Shown in pieces: positions 16,895 through 24,906 of a DNA stretch of 64,000 bases. Position numbers and translations under genes: made by a program. The stretch is from NCBI GenBank assembly GCA_003417655.1, contig QVMW01000013.1:44878-108877 (forward strand), in the 5' to 3' direction. The stretch is from Rhodobacteraceae bacterium 63075 (GTDB lineage Bacteria; Pseudomonadota; Alphaproteobacteria; Rhodobacterales; Rhodobacteraceae). Numbering within the stretch: position 1 is the stretch's first letter; each line of letters opens with the position of its first letter. The notes under the pieces were generated by a model, which did no database searches, was not told the origin of the DNA, and saw only the letters and a program-made list of their open reading frames with translations.

Positions 16895-17587
16895 TCAGTC
16901 CTCAAAGAGTTCACTCTGGCCTTCCGCGCTTTCTTCCTCGGCATCTTCATCGCCCTCGCCGAGGGCCGGCATGGCGCTCGGCGGTGGCCTGTTGTCGAGA
17001 AGCCCGGCGGAGCGCAGCTCCTTGAGGCCCGGCAGGTCCCGCGCGGATTCGAGTCCGAAATGATCGAGGAAGTCCTGCGTGACCACGAATGTCACGGGCC
17101 GGCCCGGTGTCATCTTGCGCCGCCCGAACCGGATCCACTCCATCTCGAGGAGCTGGTCGACCGTGCCGCGGCTCACGCTCACACCCCTGATCTCCTCGAT
17201 CTCGGCCCGGGTGATGGGCTGGTGATAGGCGATGATCGCCAGCGTCTCGATCGCCGCGCGGCTGAGCTTGCGGGTCTCGACCGTTTCCTTCTGCATCAGG
17301 AACGACAGGTCCGGCGCGGTGCGCATCGCCCAGGCATCGCCCACCTTGACGAGATTGACCCCGCGCCCCTCGTAGCGCTTCTTGAGATGCACGAGCGCTT
17401 CGGCGGCATCGGAGCCATGCGGCATCCGGCTGTTGAGCTCCTTCACGCTCACGGGCTCGGCGCTCGCGAACAGGATCGCCTCGACCATCCGTTCCTGCTC
17501 GCCGATGGGCGGGGCTTCGAAAAGGCTTTCCTCCTGCCCCGTTCCTTCCCCCGTCTCTTCCCCGGTCTGCTGGCTATCTTCACTCAT
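16895..17587 (-). CDS. scpB: Segregation and condensation protein B
   Basis: A 230-residue partner of ScpA and SMC in the bacterial condensin that compacts and separates chromosomes. After an acidic N-terminus it shows the two winged-helix domains: MVEAILFASAEPVSVKEL, then LSRAAIETLAIIAYHQPITR and EIRGVSVSRGTVDQLLE, with GRPVTFVVTQDFLDHFGL at the end. The acidic C-terminal tail is common here. The start at 17587 overlaps the scpA stop (ATGA); the frame upstream of it is a shadow of scpA. Confidence 0.96.
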   Translation of the reverse strand: MSEDSQQTGEETGEGTGQEESLFEAPPIGEQERMVEAILFASAEPVSVKELNSRMPHGSDAAEALVHLKKRYEGRGVNLVKVGDAWAMRTAPDLSFLMQKETVETRKLSRAAIETLAIIAYHQPITRAEIEEIRGVSVSRGTVDQLLEMEWIRFGRRKMTPGRPVTFVVTQDFLDHFGLESARDLPGLKELRSAGLLDNRPPPSAMPALGEGDEDAEEESAEGQSELFED

Positions 17588-18378
17588 GGCTCTTCCTTCC
17601 GGCGCAGCTCGATCGGCGCGAATGTCTCGGACTGGCGCAGCTCCACGCGCCCCTCTTTCACCAGCTCCAGCGAGGCGGCGAATGTCGAGGCCGTCGCGGA
17701 GCGGATGCGCGCCGGGTCCTTGTCCCAACCCTCTGGAATGTAGCTTGAAATATCCGTCCACTTGCCAGCGAACCCGATCAGCCCGCGCAGCCGCTCCAGC
17801 GCGTGTTCCAGCGTGAAGACCGCGTCGCGGTCCATGACATAGGGGCGGAACTCATCCCGGGTGCGCAGGCGCGAATAGGCCTGCATGAGATCCAGAAGCG
17901 TGGCGGTATAAGTGACTTTCTTCACCCGCTCGACGCTTTCGGGGATGCCGCGCGCGAAGAAATCACGCCCGAGCCTGTCTCGCGCCATGAGCCTTGCAGC
18001 CACGTCCCGCATGGCCTGAAGGCGCTCGAGCTGGAAGGCCAGGTGTGCCGCCAGCTCCTCGCCGCTCGGCCCCTCCTCCTCGGGATCGGGCGGCAGGAGC
18101 AGGCGCGACTTGAGAAAGGCCAGCCAGGCCGCCATGACGAGATAGTCCGCCGCCAGCTCGATCCGCAAGGACTTGGCGCGCTCGACGAATGCCAGGTATT
18201 GCTGGGCCAGTTCGAGAATGGAGATCTTCGTGAGATCCACCTTCTGGGTGCGTCCGAGCGTGAGCAACACATCGAGCGGCCCTTCGAACCCGTCCACATC
18301 GACAATCAGCGCCTCGGCATCGAGACGTTCGGCAACCGAGATTACTTCTGCGCTTTCTTCGAATTCATCTTCAGCCAT
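17584..18378 (-). CDS. scpA: Segregation and condensation protein A
   Basis: A 264-residue kleisin that bridges SMC heads with ScpB. The N-terminal motif FEGPLDVLLTLGRTQKVDL and the following ISILELAQQYLAFVERAK are diagnostic, and the C-terminal SMC-head binding part is present. The ATG at 18378 overlaps the end of nagZ by eight bases; an ATG at 18390 is possible. Third gene of the SPOR-nagZ-scpA-scpB operon, all joined by overlaps. Confidence 0.95.
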   Translation of the reverse strand: MAEDEFEESAEVISVAERLDAEALIVDVDGFEGPLDVLLTLGRTQKVDLTKISILELAQQYLAFVERAKSLRIELAADYLVMAAWLAFLKSRLLLPPDPEEEGPSGEELAAHLAFQLERLQAMRDVAARLMARDRLGRDFFARGIPESVERVKKVTYTATLLDLMQAYSRLRTRDEFRPYVMDRDAVFTLEHALERLRGLIGFAGKWTDISSYIPEGWDKDPARIRSATASTFAASLELVKEGRVELRQSETFAPIELRRKEEP

Positions 18379-19378
18379 GTAGGCGCCCATTGAGCAGCGC
18401 CTTAAGCTCCTCTTCCAGAGCTGAAATGTCAACATCATCGGGGGCTGTGCGCCACTTCAGCGCGGCGTCGGCACGGGCCAGCGCGGCATCACTCATCTCT
18501 CCTGCCGCCTCGGCAACGACGCGGCGCTGGGCCAGCGTTCCGTTGCAATGCAAGATCACGTCGCAGCCCGCATCGAGCGCGGCGCGGCCGAGCGCCCCGA
18601 GGTCTCCGCTCAGGGCCTTCATCGAGATGTCGTCGGTCATGATCAGGCCCTCGAAGCCGATCTCTTCGCGGATCATGTCCATCACGGGCTTGCTGAGCGT
18701 GGCCGGCGCAGCGTCCAGCGCGGGATAGCGGATATGCGCGGTCATGCCCATGGGCAGATCGTTCAGCGCCTTGAAGGGCGCGAAATCCTGCTCCCTCAGG
18801 CTGTCCAGCGCCGCATCGACGCTCGGCAGCTCGCAATGGCTGTCCGCCGTCGCACGTCCATGTCCCGGGATATGCTTGGCAACGGGAAGAACACCACCAT
18901 CGAGCATGCCCTCGGCAGCGGCACACGCATTGGCACAAATCTGCTTCACATCAGTGCCATAGCAGCGATTCTTCAGGAAGGCATGGGTCTCATCGAAGCC
19001 GATGTCGAGCATCGGCGCGCAATTGCTGTCGACCCCCGCGCGGCGCAGCTCATGGGCAATGATCCGGAAGCGCAGGTAGAAGCTGCGCGCCGCCTGCGCC
19101 CCGGCCCGCTGCGCCTGTTCCAGCGGCGGCAGCCATTCGCGCCAATGCGGCGCGCGCAGGCGCTGCACGCGGCCGCCCTCCTGGTCGATCGTGATCAGGG
19201 CCTCGCGCCCGACGGCCTCGCGAAACTCCCCGCAAAGCCGCCTGACCTGCTCGGGCTCTTCGATGTTCCGGGCAAAAAGGATGAAGCCGAACGGGTTCAC
19301 ATCCCGGAAAAAGGCGCGCTCATCGGCGCTCAGGCTCACACCGTCTGCATCTAGAATCGTCGCGCCGTACCGGCTCAT
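18371..19378 (-). CDS. nagZ: Beta-N-acetylhexosaminidase (GH3)
   Basis: A 335-residue cytosolic enzyme that removes N-acetylglucosamine from cell-wall muropeptides during recycling. The family motif is AKHIPGHGRATADSHCELP, holding the catalytic His and Asp of the flexible loop, with ITIDQEGGRVQRL and GLIMTDDISMKAL (nucleophile Asp). The start at 19378 overlaps the SPOR gene stop (ATGA). Its coupling to a SPOR protein and to the condensin genes suits cell-wall and division functions. Confidence 0.95.
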   Translation of the reverse strand: MSRYGATILDADGVSLSADERAFFRDVNPFGFILFARNIEEPEQVRRLCGEFREAVGREALITIDQEGGRVQRLRAPHWREWLPPLEQAQRAGAQAARSFYLRFRIIAHELRRAGVDSNCAPMLDIGFDETHAFLKNRCYGTDVKQICANACAAAEGMLDGGVLPVAKHIPGHGRATADSHCELPSVDAALDSLREQDFAPFKALNDLPMGMTAHIRYPALDAAPATLSKPVMDMIREEIGFEGLIMTDDISMKALSGDLGALGRAALDAGCDVILHCNGTLAQRRVVAEAAGEMSDAALARADAALKWRTAPDDVDISALEEELKALLNGRLHG

Positions 19379-20367
19379 TTTGCAACGACAGGGATACAGT
19401 CGGCCTTTTCGGCCACCAGCGCCGCACAAAAGCGCCTTGCGTCAGACAGATCGGCAAAGCCCATCGCGCGCAACCGGTAGAAGACGCGCCCGCCGCTCTT
19501 GGCGCGTTGAACCACGCTGGTCTTGCCATCCATGTATTCGTCGAACCGGTCAGAGAGGCGCGTCCATTCACGGCGCGCGACCTCCGCGTCATCGAAGGCA
19601 CCAAGCTGGACCAGCCGTGTTCCCGCAGGCACAGTGACCGGCTCCGTCTCGCCCGGAGCCGTCTCGCCCGCCGCCGTCACTGAGGCGGTTTGCTGCGTGA
19701 ACGAAGCCGGGCGCAAGACAGGACGCAGCGAGCGCCCGAAATGGTTGGGCTGGTCCGCAGCAACTGTCTCGCTTTGCTCTTCAGAGCTCGCTGCGGCTGC
19801 GATCGAGGCGCTCTCGTCCGTATCTGTCTTCGCCTCCGGTGCCGGAACAGCGGCCGCTGTCGGCTCCGGCACGTCGCCGAGCGGCCTGGCCCCGCCGGCA
19901 AGCTCTTCAGCCAACGCCTGGATCGATGCCATCTGTGCAGAGACAGTCTCCGAGGCGTCGTCTGCTCCGGCGCCATCAGCCGCCTCCAGGGCGCTGACCG
20001 GCTCCGCGCTTTCGATGGAAGCCATCGGCGCGTCTTCCTCTGTCAAAGTGACGGGCTTCGGCGCCAGCACGAGCCTGTCGCTCGGCTTCTCGGCCCCACC
20101 CTCGGCCATCACCTTGTTGACCGACAACCCCTGATGCGCGGCATTCAATCCGCCCGGATCATTCGGCGCCACGCGCATCGGCTCGCCCGTCGCAGCCCGC
20201 ACCACAGGCACGCCACTCACATCGCGCGCCAGGATCTTGTAGCCCCAGACGCCCACGCCCACGATCAGCGCCAGCGACAGGGCCGCGCCCGCATAATTCG
20301 TGATGGTTGCCAGGTTTCGCTCTTGCGCAGGGGAGCCTCCCTGCCCGTTCATGGGAATCTCTGCCAT
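19375..20367 (-). CDS. SPOR-domain cell envelope protein
   Basis: A 330-residue single-pass inner-membrane protein: short cytosolic N-terminus, one helix at about residues 29-48 (AGAALSLALIVGVGVWGYKI), a long Ala/Glu/Pro-rich periplasmic spacer, and a C-terminal SPOR domain from about 250 (RLVQLGAFDDAEVARREWTR, then KADCIPV at the end). SPOR domains bind glycan strands stripped of peptides at the division septum. The ATG at 20367 has a GAGGCGGAG site; the upstream one at 20379 has none. First gene of the nagZ-scpAB operon. Confidence 0.85.
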   Translation of the reverse strand: MAEIPMNGQGGSPAQERNLATITNYAGAALSLALIVGVGVWGYKILARDVSGVPVVRAATGEPMRVAPNDPGGLNAAHQGLSVNKVMAEGGAEKPSDRLVLAPKPVTLTEEDAPMASIESAEPVSALEAADGAGADDASETVSAQMASIQALAEELAGGARPLGDVPEPTAAAVPAPEAKTDTDESASIAAAASSEEQSETVAADQPNHFGRSLRPVLRPASFTQQTASVTAAGETAPGETEPVTVPAGTRLVQLGAFDDAEVARREWTRLSDRFDEYMDGKTSVVQRAKSGGRVFYRLRAMGFADLSDARRFCAALVAEKADCIPVVAK

Positions 20368-20435
20368 GCTCCGCCTCATGTTTTCAGCGCATTTCTTTGT
20401 CGCGCTTCTTGCCTACTCGCGCCGCGGATCACTCT

Positions 20436-21557
20436 TCAGGTGATCTCTTCCCGCGGATTTATCCCCAGAATAGCGCATGCGTCTGAAAAAACAACGCTCG
20501 CGGCGCGGATCAGGGCATCGTCAATGGCTTTTTCGTCACGCCCGCCAGAGACGCGGCGCAGCGCGATCCACTCCCGCGCCATCCCGGCGAGGAAAATGCC
20601 AAGCCTCTGCGGCTCTCCAAGCTCATGCGCCAGGTGCAGAATCCGCGGGTATTCGGCAAGCCCGCACAACAGCCGCCGCGAAGCCTGCCCCGCCAGCTGC
20701 CCGTCCTTGCTGCGCGGCGTACGCGCGAAGCTCGCCATGGCATAGTGCAGTGCGAAAACAGGGTTCTGCTCGTCCGGCGCACGGAGCGTCGCGCGGTCCG
20801 GTGCAAGCGGTTTGTCGCCCCGATGGCACAGCACGTATTGCCGCGCCAATTCGCGGTCTGCCGCGCAGAGGCCCTCCGGCAGATCGAGCGCCTCCTGCGC
20901 GACGGCAAGCACCCTGTCTCCGAGCGCAGCCTCGGCCAGCCCGGGCCTGAACCCGCCGCCCCGGGCTGCGAAGAGCCGCAGCGCATCTGCCCCCTCCAAC
21001 GCCGCCGCCGCGCGGCCCATCTCAAGCTCCAGCGCCGCGCGCTCCTGCGCCGTGGCGTCCTTGAAAGGCGCGCCCGTACCCAGCAGATCCCCCAGATCGA
21101 GGCGCGCCTGGCCGGGCTGGACATGGTCCGCCTGCGCGCCAAGCGCCGCCGCGATTTGCACCGCAGCCTGGGCCGACCAGACCTGCCTCTGCCCCGCTGC
21201 AAGGTCGGTCATCGTATGGATGCGGCAGCCTTCAAGCGGCCACGCGCGCCCTCTCGGCGCGGCCTGCAACGCGGCAGCCGACGCCTCCAGAAAGTCATCC
21301 GACAGCCGCAGGTTCACGAAGCCCGCGCCGCCTACTGCGGCCGTGTCGATCCTGCCACCCTGCAAAAGCGCCTCGGCCAACTCAGCCGCGATCTGACGCG
21401 CTGGCGCGCCGAACTGACGCGCCGCGCCAAAGGCCGCGTTCACGGCCAGATCCCCGTGCATTTCGTCGCCCGTGCGCAGGACGTCGAAGGCCACATTCGA
21501 AGCCCCTGACTGCGCCAAGGCCTCATCAACCACGGCCCTGATCTGCTCAAACATCAT
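20436..21557 (-). CDS. ArgS-like protein with DALR domain but no catalytic domain
   Basis: A 373-residue protein that keeps both ends of arginyl-tRNA synthetase but not its core. Residues 1-95 match the N-terminal additional domain (GDLAVNAAFGAARQFGAPAR, then VGGAGFVNLRL). From about 270 it matches the DALR anticodon-binding domain (NPVFALHYAMASFAR, LHLAHELGEPQRL, ending AILGINP). The roughly 170 residues between hold no HIGH or KMSKS signature. Real ArgS has about 580 residues. The place, just before SPOR-nagZ-scpAB, is where argS sits in relatives. The frame is intact, so it may be a maintained tRNA-binding protein or a young relic. The start could also be 21554. Confidence 0.75.
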   Translation of the reverse strand: MMFEQIRAVVDEALAQSGASNVAFDVLRTGDEMHGDLAVNAAFGAARQFGAPARQIAAELAEALLQGGRIDTAAVGGAGFVNLRLSDDFLEASAAALQAAPRGRAWPLEGCRIHTMTDLAAGQRQVWSAQAAVQIAAALGAQADHVQPGQARLDLGDLLGTGAPFKDATAQERAALELEMGRAAAALEGADALRLFAARGGGFRPGLAEAALGDRVLAVAQEALDLPEGLCAADRELARQYVLCHRGDKPLAPDRATLRAPDEQNPVFALHYAMASFARTPRSKDGQLAGQASRRLLCGLAEYPRILHLAHELGEPQRLGIFLAGMAREWIALRRVSGGRDEKAIDDALIRAASVVFSDACAILGINPREEIT

Positions 21558-21652
21558 CTGCACCGCCCCTTGCACGCCTAGAGGCCAGTTAGGGCTGGCC
21601 TTTCGCCCAAGCGCGGTATATCGGCCATGCACGAACAACCCAAGGACATATC

Positions 21653-23470
21653 ATGGACCTGCGCAACATCGCCATCATCGCTCACGTGGACCACGGAAAG
21701 ACGACACTTGTCGACGAGCTTCTCAAGCAATCCGGGGCCTTCCGAGCGAACCAGGAGGTGGCCGAGCGCGCCATGGACAGCAACGATCTGGAGCGCGAAC
21801 GCGGGATCACGATCTTCGCGAAACCGACCTCGCTTGAATGGAAGAACACGCGCATCAACATCGTCGACACCCCGGGCCACGCCGATTTCGGCGGCGAGGT
21901 CGAGCGCATCCTGTCGATGGTGGACGGCGTCGTGCTGCTGGTCGATGCTGCCGAAGGCCCCATGCCGCAGACCAAGTTCGTCACCTCCAAGGCGCTCGCC
22001 CTCGGCCTGCGCCCGATCGTCGTGCTCAACAAGGTCGACAAGCCCGATGCCGAGCCCGACCGCGCGCTTGACGAGTGCTTTGATCTCTTCGCCTCGCTCG
22101 ATGCCGACGACGATCAGCTCGATTTCCCGCATATGTATGCCTCCGGTCGCTCCGGCTGGGCCGATCACGAGCTCGACGGGCCGCGCAAGGACCTGACAGC
22201 CCTTTTCGACCTGATCGTCAATCACGTCCCGGCGCCCAAGCAGATCGCCCATCAGGACGATGATTTCCGCATGCTGGCCACGACGCTGGGCGCCGACCCC
22301 TTCGTGGGCCGCATTCTCACGGGCCGCGTCGAAAGCGGCACGCTCAAGGTGGGCGCGACGGTTCAGGCGCTCTCGCGCATCGGCCAGAAGATCGAGCAGT
22401 TCCGCGTGACCAGGATCCAGGCCTTCCGCGGCCTCGCCACCACCGACATCGACGCCGCGCAGGCCGGTGACATCGTCTCCATCGCGGGCATGTCGAAGGC
22501 CACCGTGGCCGACACGATCTGCGCGCTGGCCGTCGACGAACCGATCGACTCCCAGCCCATCGACCCGCCGACCATCACCGTCACCTTCGGCATCAACGAC
22601 AGCCCCCTCGCGGGGCGCGACGGCAAGAAGGTCCAGTCCCGCGTGATCCGCGAGCGCCTGATGAAAGAGGCGGAATCGAACGTGGCCATCAAGATCTCCG
22701 ACACGCCGGGCGGCGAGGCTTTCGAGGTCGCCGGACGGGGCGAGCTGCAAATGGGCGTGCTCATCGAGAACATGCGCCGTGAAGGCTTCGAGCTTGGCAT
22801 TTCGCGCCCGCGCGTGCTCATGCGCGAGGAAGACGGCCAGACGCTCGAGCCCATCGAGGAAGCCACGATCGACGTGGATGACGACTATTCCGGCGCGGTC
22901 ATCGAGAAGCTGACCGGCGCGCGCAAGGGCGACCTGGTCGAGATGCGCCCGGCCGGCGCGGGCAAGACGCGGATCATCGCCCATGTGCCCTCGCGCGGGC
23001 TGATCGGCTATCACGGCGAGTTCCTGACCGACACGCGCGGGACCGGCGTGCTCAACCGCGTCTTCCACGGCTGGGCGCCGCACAAGGGGCCGATCCCGGG
23101 CCGCCGCGCGGGCGTGCTCATCTCCATGGAAGACGGCGAGGCCGTGGCCTTTGCGCTCTGGAACCTCGAGGATCGCGGCAAGATGTTCATCGGTGCGCAG
23201 ACCAAGGTCTACAAGGGGATGATCATCGGCGAGCACAGCCGCGAGAACGATCTCGAGGTGAACCCGCTCAAGGGCAAGAAGCTCACGAACGTGCGCGCCT
23301 CGGGCACGGATGAAGCCGTGCGCCTGACAACGCCGGTGACGCTCAGCCTCGAGGAGGCCATCGCCTATATCAACGACGATGAACTCGTCGAAGTCACGCC
23401 GAACGCGATCCGCCTGCGCAAGCGCCATCTCGACCCGCACGAGCGCAAACGCGCGTCGAAACAGGGCTGA
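21653..23470 (+). CDS. typA: Ribosome-associated GTPase TypA/BipA
   Basis: A 605-residue translational GTPase of the EF-G family that aids ribosome assembly and stress growth. G1 is AHVDHGKTT at residue 9, followed by RGITI, DTPGHADFGGEV and NKVD; the BipA-type C-terminus carries RGLIGYHGEFLTDTRGTG and the final ITPNAIRLRKR-like segment (here VTPNAIRLRKR). Length is standard. Divergent from the ArgS-like gene with 95 bases between; its 3' end is only six bases from the convergent crotonase gene. Confidence 0.97.
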   Translation: MDLRNIAIIAHVDHGKTTLVDELLKQSGAFRANQEVAERAMDSNDLERERGITIFAKPTSLEWKNTRINIVDTPGHADFGGEVERILSMVDGVVLLVDAAEGPMPQTKFVTSKALALGLRPIVVLNKVDKPDAEPDRALDECFDLFASLDADDDQLDFPHMYASGRSGWADHELDGPRKDLTALFDLIVNHVPAPKQIAHQDDDFRMLATTLGADPFVGRILTGRVESGTLKVGATVQALSRIGQKIEQFRVTRIQAFRGLATTDIDAAQAGDIVSIAGMSKATVADTICALAVDEPIDSQPIDPPTITVTFGINDSPLAGRDGKKVQSRVIRERLMKEAESNVAIKISDTPGGEAFEVAGRGELQMGVLIENMRREGFELGISRPRVLMREEDGQTLEPIEEATIDVDDDYSGAVIEKLTGARKGDLVEMRPAGAGKTRIIAHVPSRGLIGYHGEFLTDTRGTGVLNRVFHGWAPHKGPIPGRRAGVLISMEDGEAVAFALWNLEDRGKMFIGAQTKVYKGMIIGEHSRENDLEVNPLKGKKLTNVRASGTDEAVRLTTPVTLSLEEAIAYINDDELVEVTPNAIRLRKRHLDPHERKRASKQG

Positions 23471-23476
23471 TCCTGC

Positions 23477-24253
23477 TCAGCCGCGCCCGCTCCGCTCCTT
23501 CTCGATGCGGTGCGGGTCCATGAAATGTTCGACCATGGCAGGCGTCGCCGTGGCGTAAGCCTCCTTCAGCGGCAGCGCCATTTGCGCCTGCACCGTCGCC
23601 TTGCCCAGGGCGACAGCAGGGGCGTGACGCGCGGCAAGTTTTATTGCAAAAGCCTGCGCTTCCTCTGCAAGGCCGGACGAGGGATAGACACGGTTGACCA
23701 AGCCGGTGCGCAAGGCCCAGTGAGCGTCGAAATCTTCGCCCGAAAGCGCCATCTCCATCAGGTGCCCGTAGCTCACCTTGCGGGACACGGCCACGGCGGG
23801 GGTCGTGCAAAAGCCGCCATTGCTCACCCCGGGCAGACAGAATCGCGCGTTCTCCCCGGCAAAAGCCAGATCGCAGCTTGCCATGAGTTGGAGGCCGCCC
23901 GCCGTCGCCATCCCGTCCAGAACCGCGATCGTGGGCTGCGGCATCCCGGCAAGCCTGAGCATCATGCGGCCGCAGTTTTCGAAAAGCGTCTCAAGATAGG
24001 CGCGTCCATGGTCGGCATCTGCGCGATGCCGCCGGATTTCCTTCAGATCATGCCCGCCGCAGAAAATGCGCCCCTCGCCCTGCACGATCACGACGCGCAC
24101 ATCCTTGTCTTGCGAAGCGCGTTCAAGCGCGTCATCCAGCGCTTCGATCATCACGAGCGACAGGGCATGTGCCGGTGCACAGCCCAGTTTCAGCCAGAGC
24201 ACACCGCCTGATCGTACTTCATTTACAAGGTTTTCACCAATCCGACCGTCCAT
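23477..24253 (-). CDS. Enoyl-CoA hydratase/isomerase family protein
   Basis: A 258-residue crotonase-fold protein. The oxyanion-hole segments are FCGGHDLKEIRRH and LDGMATAGGLQLMASCDLAFAG. The usual catalytic Glu after the second one is not at the standard place (AGGLQLMA, then CLPGVSNGGFC), which is nearer to ECHDC3-like members than to true enoyl-CoA hydratase. Acyl-CoA chemistry is likely, the exact reaction open. A strong AGGGAGGA ribosome site precedes the ATG. Downstream of the alaS and DUF1330 genes on the same strand, 67 bases away. Confidence 0.8.
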   Translation of the reverse strand: MDGRIGENLVNEVRSGGVLWLKLGCAPAHALSLVMIEALDDALERASQDKDVRVVIVQGEGRIFCGGHDLKEIRRHRADADHGRAYLETLFENCGRMMLRLAGMPQPTIAVLDGMATAGGLQLMASCDLAFAGENARFCLPGVSNGGFCTTPAVAVSRKVSYGHLMEMALSGEDFDAHWALRTGLVNRVYPSSGLAEEAQAFAIKLAARHAPAVALGKATVQAQMALPLKEAYATATPAMVEHFMDPHRIEKERSGRG

Positions 24254-24320
24254 CCGATCCTCCCTTTCGGCAGGATGCGCCCACGACGTCAGCTTGGCAA
24301 GCCTCGCAAGCGGATGGGCT

Positions 24321-24608
24321 TCATTCGGTGATCTCCACCACCACCAGCTCCCGCTCCGAGGCGTCCCGGGCGTGGCTCAACGCTTCTTGATATGCAGCCG
24401 AGTTGTAGCAATCGACGGCGTCTTCCACGCTTTCGAAACGCGCGACGACATTGCGTGGCCGCTCCTTGCCCTCGAGCTGCACATAGCGCGCCCCGCGCGC
24501 GATGAAGCTGCCGCCATGGGCCGCAATCGCCGGGCCGGCAAGCGCAGCATAGCGCCCATAGGCCTCTTCGTCGGTGACGGTTACATGGGCAATCCAGAGA
24601 GCGGGCAT
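24321..24608 (-). CDS. DUF1330 family protein (second of pair)
   Basis: A 95-residue protein of the DUF1330 family, a small ferredoxin-like alpha/beta fold of dimeric type. The pattern GGSFIARGARYVQLEG then VARFESVEDAVDCYNSAAYQE fits. It is a paralogue of the neighbour at 24619, ten bases upstream, with the same length. Function of the family is not known. It lies directly downstream of alaS, probably on one transcript. Confidence 0.85.
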   Translation of the reverse strand: MPALWIAHVTVTDEEAYGRYAALAGPAIAAHGGSFIARGARYVQLEGKERPRNVVARFESVEDAVDCYNSAAYQEALSHARDASERELVVVEITE

Positions 24609-24618
24609 ATGTGTCTCC

Positions 24619-24906
24619 TCAAACGCCGTCGACGATCAGCAATTCGCGGTTCGAAGCCCGCAGTGCAATCGGCAGAATCTCCTGGTATTCCGGCGAGTTA
24701 TACCAATCAAGCGCCATTTGCCGCGTCGGGAACTCGACCACGACGAGGCGCTTTCCCGGGTCATCCCCCTCGACGGCGACATAATCGCCCCCTTTCACGA
24801 GGAATTTGCCGCCTGCCTTCTCGGCCTGCGCAACCGTCTGGGCCGCATAGGCCGCATAATCCTCCGGATCGGTCACCTCGATCCGCGCGATGATGTAAAC
24901 GCTCAT
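24619..24906 (-). CDS. DUF1330 family protein (first of pair)
   Basis: A 95-residue DUF1330 protein (EVTDPEDYAAYAAQTVAQAE, GGKFLVKGGDYVAVEG, then LDWYNSPEYQEILPI). Its ATG follows the alaS stop codon with no base between, so translation is probably coupled to alaS. It is the closer match to the standard family; the copy at 24321 has diverged. No function can be given. Confidence 0.85.
   Translation of the reverse strand: MSVYIIARIEVTDPEDYAAYAAQTVAQAEKAGGKFLVKGGDYVAVEGDDPGKRLVVVEFPTRQMALDWYNSPEYQEILPIALRASNRELLIVDGV

Noticed and set aside
21578..23440. 620-codon minus-strand frame antisense to typA
   Set aside because: A shadow of typA; no motif, and typical His/Asp/Arg-rich composition of GC-rich antisense frames.
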